Virus record (IMG/VR): IMGVR_UViG_3300020001_000003
Span: 1-34,761 of that record
Source of the DNA: a virus
Strand: one strand, 5' to 3'
DNA length: 34,761 nucleotides
Made by a program: the position numbers and the translations under genes. Under the pieces are notes generated by a model. The model made no database searches. It was given only the letters and a program-made list of their open reading frames with translations, and was not told where the DNA came from. How positions within the stretch are numbered: position 1 is the first letter of the stretch; each line of letters begins with the position of its first letter. This document shows positions 19,843 through 28,858 of the stretch, piece after piece.

Positions 19843-20054
19843 TCTCCCTCTTCCACGGCCGCCTTCACATCGCCTGGGGCAAGCGCGAGTGGGAGTTGCA
19901 GGCGAAGACCGAAGGCGGTTACCTGCATTGGTCGGGGCCGCCGTTCCTCACCTACCGCCAGGCCCGCCGCGGGCTCAAGGCGTGGAAGGGCTACGACTTC
20001 TTCGACAACCCGCAGGCCGTCAACGTCAGGACCGGATGGAGGATCAGCGGATGA
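19839..20054 (+). CDS. 71-residue hypothetical protein
   Basis: The GTG start overlaps the previous stop. The product is aromatic-rich (FHGRLHIAWGKREWELQ, GYLHWSGPPFLTY) with a helix (RQARRGLKAWKGY). The pattern suggests a small beta-sheet domain. No family was recognised. Confidence 0.6.
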   Translation: MISLFHGRLHIAWGKREWELQAKTEGGYLHWSGPPFLTYRQARRGLKAWKGYDFFDNPQAVNVRTGWRISG

Positions 20055-20365
20055 ACGATCTCGACCGTACTGCCGGCGGTGTCGCCGAGGAGCTGTCCGA
20101 CCTCAACAGCCTTGCTCGCGAGTACCCGGTCGGCACGGAGGTTCGCTACGTCGCCTTCGGGGCGGAAGGCCGGGGGACCGTCCACGGCGTTTGCTGGGGA
20201 CTCCCTCGCAAGGAGGGCGGCTCGAGGGTGGCGGCGCTCGTGATCGTCTCCTTCCCCTACGGCGGCGTCGGTCAGGTCTACCCCGACGAGGTCGAGGAGA
20301 AAAAGATGGCTGCCGGCGTCGACGAGTGGCCCTACCCCGACGAAGATCCGCCGGACCCGCTCTAG
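20051..20365 (+). CDS. Hypothetical protein with small beta-barrel look
   Basis: The 104-residue product starts in an ATGA overlap. A helical N-terminus leads to PVGTEVRYVAFGAEGRGTVHGV and ALVIVSFPYGGVGQVYPDEV, alternating strands reminiscent of a small KOW- or SH3-like barrel. The C-terminus is acidic. The function is unknown. Confidence 0.6.
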   Translation: MNDLDRTAGGVAEELSDLNSLAREYPVGTEVRYVAFGAEGRGTVHGVCWGLPRKEGGSRVAALVIVSFPYGGVGQVYPDEVEEKKMAAGVDEWPYPDEDPPDPL

Positions 20366-20625
20366 TGGCTTTCGGCCCGATGAAGCGGGGTCCGCAGACG
20401 GACGACCCGCTCAATCGCCAGTTCAAGATCCGCTGCACCGACGACGACCTCGCCGCCCTCAAACGGATGGCTCAGGACGGCGTCACCCTGCCGGCGCGGA
20501 CGATCCCGCCCGACGTCAACAAATCCGAGCTCGTGCGCCTGGCGCTGGGGCTCGACGACCCGCCCGCCACGACCCCCGGCAAGAACGCTCTCGACGAGCT
20601 GACCCGCCGAGTCAAGAGGGGGTGA
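20365..20625 (+). CDS. Small DNA-binding-like protein
   Basis: This 86-residue product starts at GTG on the previous TAG (an ATG at 20380 is the alternative). NRQFKIRCTDDDLAALKRMAQ followed by NKSELVRLALGL resembles a ribbon-helix-helix domain. It might regulate the adjacent packaging genes. Confidence 0.55.
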   Translation: MAFGPMKRGPQTDDPLNRQFKIRCTDDDLAALKRMAQDGVTLPARTIPPDVNKSELVRLALGLDDPPATTPGKNALDELTRRVKRG

Positions 20626-20651
20626 ACCTGACCAACTGAGAGGAGCACCAA

Positions 20652-20825
20652 GTGGGTAAGCGCACCGGACGCGGCAAGCTCGGCTCCGGCCAGCGATTCG
20701 CCGCCCTCGAGAACAGTCTTTCCCACCGCGGCGTCCGCGACCCCGCCGCCCTGGCCGCCTCGATCGGGCGCAAGAAGTACGGCGCCAAACGCTTTGCCCA
20801 GCTCGGCAGTCACGGTCGCCGCTAG
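20652..20825 (+). CDS. Conserved small basic actinophage protein
   Basis: The GTG at 20652 follows GAGAGGAGCACCAA. The 57-residue product (GKRTGRGKLGSGQRFAALE...DPAALAASIGRKKYGAKRFAQL) matches a short basic protein commonly found near terminase genes of actinophages. Its role is unknown; it may bind nucleic acid. Confidence 0.7.
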   Translation: MGKRTGRGKLGSGQRFAALENSLSHRGVRDPAALAASIGRKKYGAKRFAQLGSHGRR

Positions 20826-21622
20826 TGCCAAGGCGCGACTACACGTCGGAGGAAATCGACCTCGGCCTCGCTGCGTTCGCGCTCGAGGGTGGGCGCTCCA
20901 ATCCCGTCGCCAAGCTGCTCAAAGCGGCCGAGCTCAAGATCCCGATCGCCACCCTGCGCGGCTGGGCCTACAACACCCACGCCGAGCGCTACCAGCAGAT
21001 CTCGCTCGAAGTCGAAAAGCAAGTCAGTGCCCGCCTCGCCGACGACTTCCACCGCCTCGCCCGGACCTCGACCGAGCTCTCCGAGGACATCTTGCGTCGC
21101 ATCCGCGAGCAGCTCACCCGCAAAGATCGCGAGTTCGCCGAAGCCGACGCGAAGTTGGCCGACGCCGAGCGCCGGCTCGAGGAGATCAACACCTTCATCG
21201 ACCTCGATCAGCGCGAGCTCGCCTCGACGATCGACCTCCCCGACGTCGACTCCCTGATCGAGGAGATCCTCGGCAACCCCGGCGACCTCGAGCTCGACCC
21301 GATGATGGTCGCCAAGTTGAACGGCGCCTACAAACGCCGGACCGGCATCGTCGAGGAGATCAAGGCCGCCTGGGTCCGCCGCGAGGCCGCCGAAGTGACC
21401 TTCAAAGAGCTGGCGAAACTGCTCCACGAGTCGGCGGTGATGGGCGGCATCTCGACCGAAAAACTGCAACTGCTCACCGGCCAGGCGACCGACCGCGTCG
21501 AACACAGCTTCCCCGAGCTGCAACGGGCGCTCGAGGCGAAGGGCATCCGGCTCAACGTCGGCCAGGGCGCCCCTCGAGCGCTGGCGCCCCCTGTCATCGA
21601 CCTTCCTGCCGGCGATGGTTGA
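20825..21622 (+). CDS. Terminase small subunit candidate
   Basis: This 265-residue protein starts at GTG on the previous stop. An N-terminal helix-turn-helix-like region (YTSEEIDLGLAAFALEGG... IATLRGW) is followed by a long coiled coil (~100-130). It sits directly before the large subunit with an 8-base overlap. The size and layout suit a TerS that recognises the packaging site. Identity rests on position and fold pattern. Confidence 0.7.
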   Translation: MPRRDYTSEEIDLGLAAFALEGGRSNPVAKLLKAAELKIPIATLRGWAYNTHAERYQQISLEVEKQVSARLADDFHRLARTSTELSEDILRRIREQLTRKDREFAEADAKLADAERRLEEINTFIDLDQRELASTIDLPDVDSLIEEILGNPGDLELDPMMVAKLNGAYKRRTGIVEEIKAAWVRREAAEVTFKELAKLLHESAVMGGISTEKLQLLTGQATDRVEHSFPELQRALEAKGIRLNVGQGAPRALAPPVIDLPAGDG

Positions 21623-23243
21623 GCACCTGGCCGAGGACGGGATCGGCGGTGCGGTGCCGCCCGGCTTCGAGCTCCACGTCGACGACCCGGCGATGCTCGA
21701 AGATCCCGAGGTTCTCGCCCTCCTCGCCAAGGCCAACGAGTCGATCGAGGAAAACCCCCTCTATCGCTATGTGCCCCACCCGAGGCAGTTGATCTTCCAC
21801 GAACACCGGGTCAAAACCAAAGCCTTCGTCGGCGGCAACCGCTCCGGCAAGTCGACCGCCACGGTGATCGACTGTCTGATCCAAGCCCTCGATCTCAGCG
21901 CCGTTCCCGAGGCCTTGCGCAAGTACCGGATCTGGCCGGAGGGCACCAAGTTCAAATGCCGCTTCATCACCCCGGACTACGGCAAGCCTTACCAGTCACT
22001 TTTGGAGACGATCCAAGAATGGGTACCACCGTCGCAGTTGAAGGGTGGCTCCTGGGAGACGGCCTACAAGGACAAAGACCACATAGTGCGCTTTGCCAAC
22101 GGTTCGGTCTTCGACTTTATGACGACCGAACAGCCGCCCTCCAAGCACGGCGGCTCGGCGCGTCACCGCATCGTCTGGGACGAGGAGCCGCCCGACACCG
22201 AAGACGGGGAACGGATCTACACCCAGGCCCGGATGCGGATCGCCGACTACCACGGCGACATGCTCTGGGGCTTCACCCCGATCTCCGAAAAGCTCGGCTG
22301 GGTCTTCGACGAGATCCATGACCAGGCGGTCGAAGACGGTGAGCAGATCTCCGAGCGGGTGTGGCTCAACAAAGAGGAAGGTCTGCTCTTGGTTCAGGCC
22401 TCGATCTACGAGAACCCGCACCTGAGCGAGGAAGGCCGCGAAGACGCGATCGCCGGCATCCGCGGTGATCAGAAAGCGGCCGTCACCGAAGGCGTCTTCA
22501 CCAACGCCAAAGGCCTCGTCTACGAGGAGTTCGATCCCCAGGTCGGCGGCATTCACGTCGTGCCCGAAGAGTGGATCGACCGCGAGCTCGTCGCCGGCCT
22601 CGAACACATCGACGGCATCGACCCCGGCCAGGTCGAGAGTGGGATCTTGTTCACCGGGATCGACAAGCAGGGGCGCGTCGTCGTCTACGACGAACTCACC
22701 CTTTCCGGTCGCTCCGCGGTTCCCGAGCACGCCGCCGAGCTGATCTTCCGCAAGCGCGAAAGCTGGGGCCTGCCGGAGGTCTGCAAGTACACGATCATCG
22801 ACCCGGCCGCCAAATCGCGCGACCTCGGCTCGGGCGAGCGCGTCGGCGAGCAGTGGATCACCGCCGGCATCCCGGTCCTCTACGGCAAGAACGACGTCGA
22901 GGCCGGGGTGACCGAGATCCAGCGCCGCTTCGCCCACCTGATCGACGATGGCGAGGGTGGCAAAAAAGCCTTCCCCCTGATCATCATCTCCTCCCGTTGC
23001 GTCGGCCTGATCAAACAGCTTCGGCGCTACCGCAAAAAACCGAAGGAGGACGGCAGCTTCGGTGTGGTCAAGAAGGACGACCACAAGCCCGACGCGCTCC
23101 GCTACATCTGCATGGAGCGCCGGGTGCCGGTCAAACGCAAACGGCGCCACCCGCGCAAGCAGGCGTGGACGCCCGGCACCGCCCCGCCTTACACCCCCAG
23201 CAATGAACGACGCCGCGGCACCGTAATGGGCCGCTTTACCTGA
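21615..23243 (+). CDS. terL: Terminase large subunit
   Basis: The 542-residue product has the packaging motor's ATPase. The Walker A variant GGNRSGKST lies at ~73-81 and Walker B IVWDE at ~186-190. The C-terminal RNase H-like nuclease shows acidic residues in FTGIDKQGRVVVYDEL, IIDPAAKSR and DDHKPDALRY. It cuts concatemeric DNA and pumps it through the portal. The C-terminus is basic (KRKRRHPRK). It overlaps the upstream gene by 8 bases. Confidence 0.9.
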   Translation: MVEHLAEDGIGGAVPPGFELHVDDPAMLEDPEVLALLAKANESIEENPLYRYVPHPRQLIFHEHRVKTKAFVGGNRSGKSTATVIDCLIQALDLSAVPEALRKYRIWPEGTKFKCRFITPDYGKPYQSLLETIQEWVPPSQLKGGSWETAYKDKDHIVRFANGSVFDFMTTEQPPSKHGGSARHRIVWDEEPPDTEDGERIYTQARMRIADYHGDMLWGFTPISEKLGWVFDEIHDQAVEDGEQISERVWLNKEEGLLLVQASIYENPHLSEEGREDAIAGIRGDQKAAVTEGVFTNAKGLVYEEFDPQVGGIHVVPEEWIDRELVAGLEHIDGIDPGQVESGILFTGIDKQGRVVVYDELTLSGRSAVPEHAAELIFRKRESWGLPEVCKYTIIDPAAKSRDLGSGERVGEQWITAGIPVLYGKNDVEAGVTEIQRRFAHLIDDGEGGKKAFPLIIISSRCVGLIKQLRRYRKKPKEDGSFGVVKKDDHKPDALRYICMERRVPVKRKRRHPRKQAWTPGTAPPYTPSNERRRGTVMGRFT

Positions 23244-23253
23244 GAGGAACTCC

Positions 23254-23595
23254 TTGGACCCGAAACTCGTCACCCTGCCCGCCCACAGCTCCAAGCCGCC
23301 GCACACGTGCGTCGTTACCGGCCGTCGCGATGGTCAGGTGATCGACTTCTGCAAGGACTTCAACGGCATCGACCCGCACATCTACATTCGGCGCGAGCGG
23401 GTCGAGCTGGCGGCCGAGACGCTCTGCGGCATGGTCCGCGAGGCCGAGGTCGCCGAGCTCCGCGCCGAGCTCGCGGAGGCCAACGCGGAGGCCGGCCGAC
23501 TGCGGGCGATCGTCTCCGGCGGCGAGGCGTTGTCCGCGGCGGAAGACAGACTGCGCGAGGCGCTCGGCCCCGCACCAACCAAGGAGGATTCGTGA
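23254..23595 (+). CDS. Small head-region hypothetical protein
   Basis: The TTG start is supported by GAGAGGAACTCC. The 113-residue product opens MDPKLVTLPAHSSKPPHTCVVTGR and has IDFCKDFNGIDPHIYI, a type seen beside actinophage terminase and portal genes. The last 50 residues are a coiled coil rich in Ala/Glu. It may be an assembly accessory. Confidence 0.65.
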   Translation: MDPKLVTLPAHSSKPPHTCVVTGRRDGQVIDFCKDFNGIDPHIYIRRERVELAAETLCGMVREAEVAELRAELAEANAEAGRLRAIVSGGEALSAAEDRLREALGPAPTKEDS

Positions 23596-24053
23596 ACAAC
23601 ACTCTGCTCAGTTCCGAACAGCGCACGGCGACGGCGTCGAGCGTCGACCAGACCTCTCCTGCCGGCCTGCGCGGGGTGCTGCTCACCCTCGACGTCACCA
23701 AAGCCCCGCCCAAAGCGAGGGCCGAAAAAGAAGGCGAAACGGCGCCGGAAAAAGCCGAACTCGCCGCCGAAAAAATCGCCGAGGAAGGCACCCTCGTCGT
23801 CTCCCTCGAGCTGCGCGATCCGGCCTCGGGCAAGTACGTCCCGCTGACCGCTTTCGCCGTCACCAAAAAAGCGAAAGAACTGGAAGCCGGCGCCACCCTC
23901 GCCTTCACGATCTACCCCGGCGCCCTCGAGACGGCGGCGATCGCCAACCACGAAGTGCAGGGCCTCGCGTTGCCCGGCAAGTGGCGCGTCAAGGTGACGC
24001 ACTCGGCCGCCGGCAAATGGACCTATTCGGTCGGGGCCTCGGCGCTTCGATGA
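23592..24053 (+). CDS. Hypothetical structural-type protein
   Basis: GTG overlaps the previous stop; AAGGAGGATTC precedes it. The 153-residue product is a mostly beta domain (GLRGVLLTLDVT, GTLVVSLELRDPASGKYVPL, GATLAFTIYPG, WRVKVTHSAAGKWTYSVG) interrupted by a Glu/Lys/Ala-rich helix. It may be a decoration or minor virion protein, inferred from position and fold. Confidence 0.6.
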   Translation: MNNTLLSSEQRTATASSVDQTSPAGLRGVLLTLDVTKAPPKARAEKEGETAPEKAELAAEKIAEEGTLVVSLELRDPASGKYVPLTAFAVTKKAKELEAGATLAFTIYPGALETAAIANHEVQGLALPGKWRVKVTHSAAGKWTYSVGASALR

Positions 24054-24385
24054 CGATCGCCCTCGCCATCGTCTGCCTGGCGCTCGTGGGCCTCCTCGCA
24101 TACCGCGAGAGGGGCTCTGCGCGCGAGCGAGAGGCCGACCGGCTCTTCCGCGAGGCCCTCGAGCGCCGGACGATCGAGGAGCGCCAGGCGGTCGCGGAGG
24201 AGCGCAGGGAGCTCTACCAGCGCATCCAGGCGCCGGAGATCGCCGTACACGACGCCCAGCTCGAGAAGCGGCGAGAGCGTCCTTACGTGCGCCGTGAGCC
24301 GGTCGGCGCCGATAACGATGCCGCCTTCGCCGCTCGCAGCGCCGCCCGGCAGGCCGAGCGCGACGCGGAGGTAAACGGTGGCTGA
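24050..24385 (+). CDS. Membrane-anchored coiled-coil protein
   Basis: This 111-residue protein starts in an ATGA overlap. Residues 2-17 are one membrane helix (TIALAIVCLALVGLLAY), followed by a long charged coiled coil (REREADRLFREALERRTIEERQ). The form resembles an i-spanin-like or tail-accessory protein. Its place between terminase and portal is unusual for lysis. The next gene overlaps by 8 bases. Confidence 0.6.
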   Translation: MTIALAIVCLALVGLLAYRERGSAREREADRLFREALERRTIEERQAVAEERRELYQRIQAPEIAVHDAQLEKRRERPYVRREPVGADNDAAFAARSAARQAERDAEVNGG

Positions 24386-26549
24386 CGTCGCCGAGAAGCC
24401 CACCCAGAGTTCACCGGCCGGCGCTGAGGGCAAGCCCGAGGTCAAAGGCCGGCAACCGATCCCCACCGACGTCGAGCAGCGTCTCAAGCGCGGCCGCGAC
24501 GGGCTCAACGAAGTCGCCGCCCGCCGGCAGCTCGGGATCAAGTTCGCCAACGGCAACCACTTCGCCGAGCTCAACGACGACGGCACCAAAATCACCGACG
24601 TCTCGACCTCGACCACGGCGCTCGGAGGCGAAAAGCCCGACCACCGGGTGCGCCGATCCAACGACATCATCTCGCCGATGCTCAAGCGGAAAATCTCCTC
24701 CGCGACGCAGCGCGAGCCCGAATGGGAATCGACGTCGGTCACCGGAGATCCCGAGGACTACGCCGCCTCGAGGATCGCGATGCGGCTCGCTCGAGCGGGC
24801 TATGACACCTGGGGCTTCCCGATCGCCGAGGAGAAGGCCTTGTGGTGGGCGATGGTCAGCGAGGAAACTTTCGGCCGCGCCGCGTGGAACGGCAACATCG
24901 GCCCCTTCACCGACGTCTCGACCCACCCCGAAGCCGACGTCGAAGACGCCGAAGGCAACAAGCCCTACGAGGGGCTGCCCGATCCCGAAAATCCCGTCTA
25001 TCGCGGCCGCGGTGAGATCGGCATCACGATCTACTCCGGGCTCGAGGTTCTCTGGGAGCCGGGGGTCGACTTCGAGAACAGCCGTTGGTACGCCGTCGAG
25101 CACGTCCGCTCGATCGAGGAGCTCGAAGACGAACCCGACTTCCTCAAGGTGCCGAACGGCAAGCTGCAACCCGACGCTTCCACCGCGGCGAGCGGCCGCA
25201 CCACGGCGCGGGAGAAGAAGGGCTCCAAACTCTGCGTCACCACCGAATATTTCGAGCGTCCCTGCCCGAAGTACCCGAAGGGCCGCTGGCAGACCTTCGC
25301 CGGGGGTCGCAAGATCTTCGAGGACGAGGACTACCCGATGGTCGACGGCAAGGGCCAGGTCGTCGACCGCCCCTGCCTGCGCCGGCTGATCTACGACATC
25401 GACGGCTCCAACGATCGCGCTCGAGGCCTCGTGCAGAAGGTGATCGACGTGGTCCGCTCCTACGACCAGGCGATCAACAAGCAGAGCGAGTACAGCCAGA
25501 TCGGCCTTGTCGCGCAGATCCTCGCCGCCGAGGGGGTGCTGCTCACCGACCCGACTGACGAGCCCGGCCTCGTGGTCGAGTACGACCGCACCCTGGCGAA
25601 CGGTGAAAAGCCCGAATGGCGCGAAAACATACCCTTCCCCTCCGAGCTCTTCGAGATGGAAGAACGGGCCGAGGCTCGCTTCTCCAAAATCACCTTCGAC
25701 CAGGACATTCCCAATCAGGTCGAATCGGGGACGGCGATCAACTCCGTGGTCGAACTCAGCCGCGTCGCCTGGCAGAAGTTCGTCGACGACTTCGACCGCT
25801 TCCGCTCGGGCCTGATGACCGACTGCCTCGTGATCGCCCAGCGCAAGTACGGTCCCGATCGGCTGATGAAGTTCCGCGGCACGACCGGCTGGGAACCTGT
25901 CGGCGACTTCGAGGGCGCCGACCTCCGCGACCAGACCGACGTCGTCGTCAAGCAGTCGGCGACGCAGATGCAGACGCGGCCGCAGATCGAACAGCGGATC
26001 ATGCAGCTCGTCCAGACCTTCCCCGGCGTCTTCCCGCCCGAGGTCGTGATTCAGGCCCTCTCCTCGGCCACCCCGGAAAAACTGATCCAGGGCTACGAAG
26101 AGGACATCGGCCGAGCGCACCGGGTGATCGAGTCGCTCAAGAACGGCACCTTCATGGATCAGCCTCTTCGGCCGGCGCTGCCCGGAGAGGAAGTGCTCGA
26201 GGAAGTCGGCGGGCGCCCGATGGTCCCCGGCTGGCTGCCGCGGCCCTTCGACTCTCTGCCGATCATCAAAGCGGCGATCGAGTTCTGGATGAAGACCGAC
26301 GATTGGGAATCGTCACCGACGAAAACCAAGGACGCCTCGCTCTTCTACTACCAGAAGATCATCGACCTCGAAACGCAGGCCCAGGTGCGCCAGGAAGAAG
26401 TGCAGAATCAGATCGCCGAAGAACAGGGGATGGTGAACGCCGGCAAGGAACCCGGCCCGAAGGTGTCGCCCTCCCTCCCCGGCGGATCTCCCCAGCCCGG
26501 TGGTGGTAACGGTGAAGAACCGCCGACCGCCAACGAACCCGGCCAGTAA
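24378..26549 (+). CDS. Portal protein
   Basis: This 723-residue protein starts at GTG. It follows terminase and precedes scaffold and capsid genes. It includes a wing/clip-like region (DFENSRWYAVEHVRSIEE), a long helical stem region (VIDVVRSYDQAINKQSEYSQ), and a polar Pro/Gly-rich tail. Length is close to the ~725-residue P22 portal rather than the ~450-500 residues of siphophage portals. It forms the dodecameric DNA channel at one capsid vertex. Homology is judged from pattern and position. Confidence 0.8.
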   Translation: MADVAEKPTQSSPAGAEGKPEVKGRQPIPTDVEQRLKRGRDGLNEVAARRQLGIKFANGNHFAELNDDGTKITDVSTSTTALGGEKPDHRVRRSNDIISPMLKRKISSATQREPEWESTSVTGDPEDYAASRIAMRLARAGYDTWGFPIAEEKALWWAMVSEETFGRAAWNGNIGPFTDVSTHPEADVEDAEGNKPYEGLPDPENPVYRGRGEIGITIYSGLEVLWEPGVDFENSRWYAVEHVRSIEELEDEPDFLKVPNGKLQPDASTAASGRTTAREKKGSKLCVTTEYFERPCPKYPKGRWQTFAGGRKIFEDEDYPMVDGKGQVVDRPCLRRLIYDIDGSNDRARGLVQKVIDVVRSYDQAINKQSEYSQIGLVAQILAAEGVLLTDPTDEPGLVVEYDRTLANGEKPEWRENIPFPSELFEMEERAEARFSKITFDQDIPNQVESGTAINSVVELSRVAWQKFVDDFDRFRSGLMTDCLVIAQRKYGPDRLMKFRGTTGWEPVGDFEGADLRDQTDVVVKQSATQMQTRPQIEQRIMQLVQTFPGVFPPEVVIQALSSATPEKLIQGYEEDIGRAHRVIESLKNGTFMDQPLRPALPGEEVLEEVGGRPMVPGWLPRPFDSLPIIKAAIEFWMKTDDWESSPTKTKDASLFYYQKIIDLETQAQVRQEEVQNQIAEEQGMVNAGKEPGPKVSPSLPGGSPQPGGGNGEEPPTANEPGQ

Positions 26550-26643
26550 CAAACTTTCCCCCGAACAAGGGTGTGACAACCCCTCGGGTCAACCAGCGGA
26601 CAAGCTCCGGTCGAGCCCCGCGCCAAATAAGGAGTAACACCAT

Positions 26644-27597
26644 ATGAAGGACAACGCGCCCTCCGACGTCAATCGGAACAAGGCCGTGCCTGAGCCCCTC
26701 CCGATGCTCGACGAGGTTCTGTCGATCGCACCGGGCCTCGAAGCTGGGTGGGAGGCAGAACGCGCCACCATCCCGCCGGGAACCCTCGTCAATGACGGTG
26801 GGGACGCGGCAGGCACCGAGGACGGGGAGCCCGAGGGAGACGTTGAGCCCGGAGGCGGTGAGGAGGAGTCTTTTCTCGACTCCTTCGACCTCGACAGTGT
26901 CGACCCGGCGGCCCGTCCTGCCGTGGAGGCCTTGCAGAAAGAGTGGCAAGGCAACTACACGCAGAAACGACAAGCTGACCGGGAGGAGATTGCCGAGGCG
27001 AGGCGTGAAGCCGAACAGTCGCAGGCCCTGATCGAGGGACTGCGCGACCCATCAACGATGCCCCATTACCTGCGGCTCATGGGGATCGACCTGTCAGACC
27101 CACAGACGGCCGAGTTGCTCGGCCTGAAAGCGGGCGGCGGGGAGATCGACGACGAGCTGCGTTCCCTCCTCGACGACGAGGACGACGATCCCGTTGAGAA
27201 ACGGCTCGCCGCGATCGAGGCCGAGAGGGAGCGGGAAGGCCAGGAGAGGCAGGCTGCCGATGTTGAGCAGGCCCTCGACGATCTGGCCGACCAGGAACTC
27301 GAGAGGATCGAGGGAGCGTGGGGCCGTGAGCTCGACGAAGACGAGGACGCTTTCATCCGCCACCGCGCGGAGGCGTCACCGGGACCGGACGGGCTCCCCG
27401 ACTACGAGTCAGCATCCAAAGTGCTCAAAGGGTTCCTCACCCGCCGCGTGAAAGAGGAACTCGAGCGCCGCTCAGAACCGGGACGTGGGGCACCGGGAGG
27501 TAAGCCCGGCGGCAAAGCGCTCGACCCCAACAATGATGAGGACCGTCTCCAACTCGGCATCGCGGCCGCTGAGAGGGCGCTGGCCTCACAACAGTAG
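26644..27597 (+). CDS. Scaffold-like protein
   Basis: The 317-residue product is strongly acidic. It has a disordered N-terminus, a coiled coil with long Glu/Arg runs (EAERERE..RQAADVEQALDDLADQEL), and a basic-tailed end (SEPGRGAPGGKPGGKALDP). Position between portal and major capsid and this composition fit an assembly scaffold. Codon choice here and in the capsid gene is looser than in the portal. The start is set by TAAGGAGTAACACCAT. Confidence 0.7.
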   Translation: MKDNAPSDVNRNKAVPEPLPMLDEVLSIAPGLEAGWEAERATIPPGTLVNDGGDAAGTEDGEPEGDVEPGGGEEESFLDSFDLDSVDPAARPAVEALQKEWQGNYTQKRQADREEIAEARREAEQSQALIEGLRDPSTMPHYLRLMGIDLSDPQTAELLGLKAGGGEIDDELRSLLDDEDDDPVEKRLAAIEAEREREGQERQAADVEQALDDLADQELERIEGAWGRELDEDEDAFIRHRAEASPGPDGLPDYESASKVLKGFLTRRVKEELERRSEPGRGAPGGKPGGKALDPNNDEDRLQLGIAAAERALASQQ

Positions 27598-27605
27598 GAG
27601 CCTCT

Positions 27606-28814
27606 ATGCAGAACTTCACGGCTTTCCAGGCTGTGATGAAAGACACGTTTCTCAGTGACTCGATCGAGAACTCGGTCTTCGTAGGAAGCCCGCTTCTCGA
27701 TCAGTTCACGAAGCTCACCCCGGACGGTGAAAACGGTGACACTTGCCGTGTTGCCGTCCGCACCGGGCTTTCCGGCGGCTACTCGGCCGTAGGCCGCAAC
27801 GGCTCGTCGGAACTGAACGAAGGCACCAACGTCGTCACCAAACGTGCGGATTACCTGTATTCGCACAACTGGTTCGACGTGATCATCGAGTCCGCTGTGA
27901 TCGACGAATCGGCGACGTCTGCACTGGCGCTCGCCAAGGCTGTCGAGACGGAGCGGCAGGGTGCCGTCGATGGCATCAAGCGGCAGTTGCAGCGGGGCCT
28001 GTTCTCGGACGGGACCGGCGTCATCTGCTCGCTTGCTGACAACGGCGGCGGCAACGTCGTTCTGACCGTCTCGGGTGACGGTGCCAACGCTCTCAAGCGC
28101 GGGCACCTGTACCCCGGACTCAAGATCGACATCGGCACGCTGGCCGCGGAGGACTCCGTCGCGGCCGGTCGGGAAATCACGGCCGTCTCCGTCAAAAACG
28201 GGACGATCACGATTTCCGGGGCCAACGTCGACACCGAAGAAGCCGGCAAATTCTTCGTGTCGATCGCCAACGCCCGCGACGGGGAAGAATCGTTCGAGGT
28301 CGATGGTTTGCTGGCAATGCTCAGCGACACCACGACCTACGGCAACATCTCCCCCGCCGAAGTGCCGACGTGGGCTGCGTTCGTCGATGCGACGGCGCAG
28401 GACGTCTCCACGTCACTCGTCTACGAGCTCGAAGACGAAGTCTTCCAGAGCTCCGGCGAGGAGCCGGATTGGTGCATCGCCTCGGCGAAGCAGATCCGCG
28501 TGCTGAGTGAAGAACTCCAGGCGCAGGTTCGCTTCAACGGTGGCGAGAGCTACAACACCGGCAAGCGCAATGGGCTGACGACCCCGCAGGGCACGCCGAT
28601 CGAGCGTCACTTCGACTGCCTCGATCGCTGCATGTTCATGTTGCGGAAAGCCGACCTCGGCTCGATCCGCAGCAAGCAGGGGCCGCAGTGGGCCTCGCCG
28701 GAGATGATCCGGCACCAGGAGGGAACCACCCGGTTCCGTGGTGACATGTTCTGGCGCCTCAACACCGCCCTCCTGCGTCGCAACACCCACGCGGTGGCGA
28801 CGAAACTCAACTAG
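27606..28814 (+). CDS. Major capsid protein
   Basis: The 402-residue product directly follows the scaffold. It has the look of an HK97-fold capsid subunit. The N-terminal helix (MKDTFLSDSIENSVFVGSPLLDQF) is followed by a beta-rich middle and an insertion of beta strands (~155-235). The C-terminal part ends in RTRF-like features (MIRHQEGTTRFRGDMFWRL). It begins 8 bases after the previous stop with GTAGGAGCCTCT. A strong hairpin follows. Identity is by order and pattern. Confidence 0.8.
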   Translation: MQNFTAFQAVMKDTFLSDSIENSVFVGSPLLDQFTKLTPDGENGDTCRVAVRTGLSGGYSAVGRNGSSELNEGTNVVTKRADYLYSHNWFDVIIESAVIDESATSALALAKAVETERQGAVDGIKRQLQRGLFSDGTGVICSLADNGGGNVVLTVSGDGANALKRGHLYPGLKIDIGTLAAEDSVAAGREITAVSVKNGTITISGANVDTEEAGKFFVSIANARDGEESFEVDGLLAMLSDTTTYGNISPAEVPTWAAFVDATAQDVSTSLVYELEDEVFQSSGEEPDWCIASAKQIRVLSEELQAQVRFNGGESYNTGKRNGLTTPQGTPIERHFDCLDRCMFMLRKADLGSIRSKQGPQWASPEMIRHQEGTTRFRGDMFWRLNTALLRRNTHAVATKLN

Positions 28815-28820
28815 CGGCTC

Positions 28821-28848
28821 GAGGGGCGCCCTGCCGGGGGCGCCCCTC
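28821..28848. terminator. Bidirectional terminator after the capsid gene
   Basis: GAGGGGCGCCC and GGGCGCCCCTC pair perfectly over 11 bp around TGCCGG. It lies between the convergent capsid gene and the leftward 28859 gene. The rightward tail (TCGCTGGTTCTC) has few T's, so it could also be read through in part to reach the downstream late genes. Confidence 0.7.
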
Positions 28849-28858
28849 TCGCTGGTTC

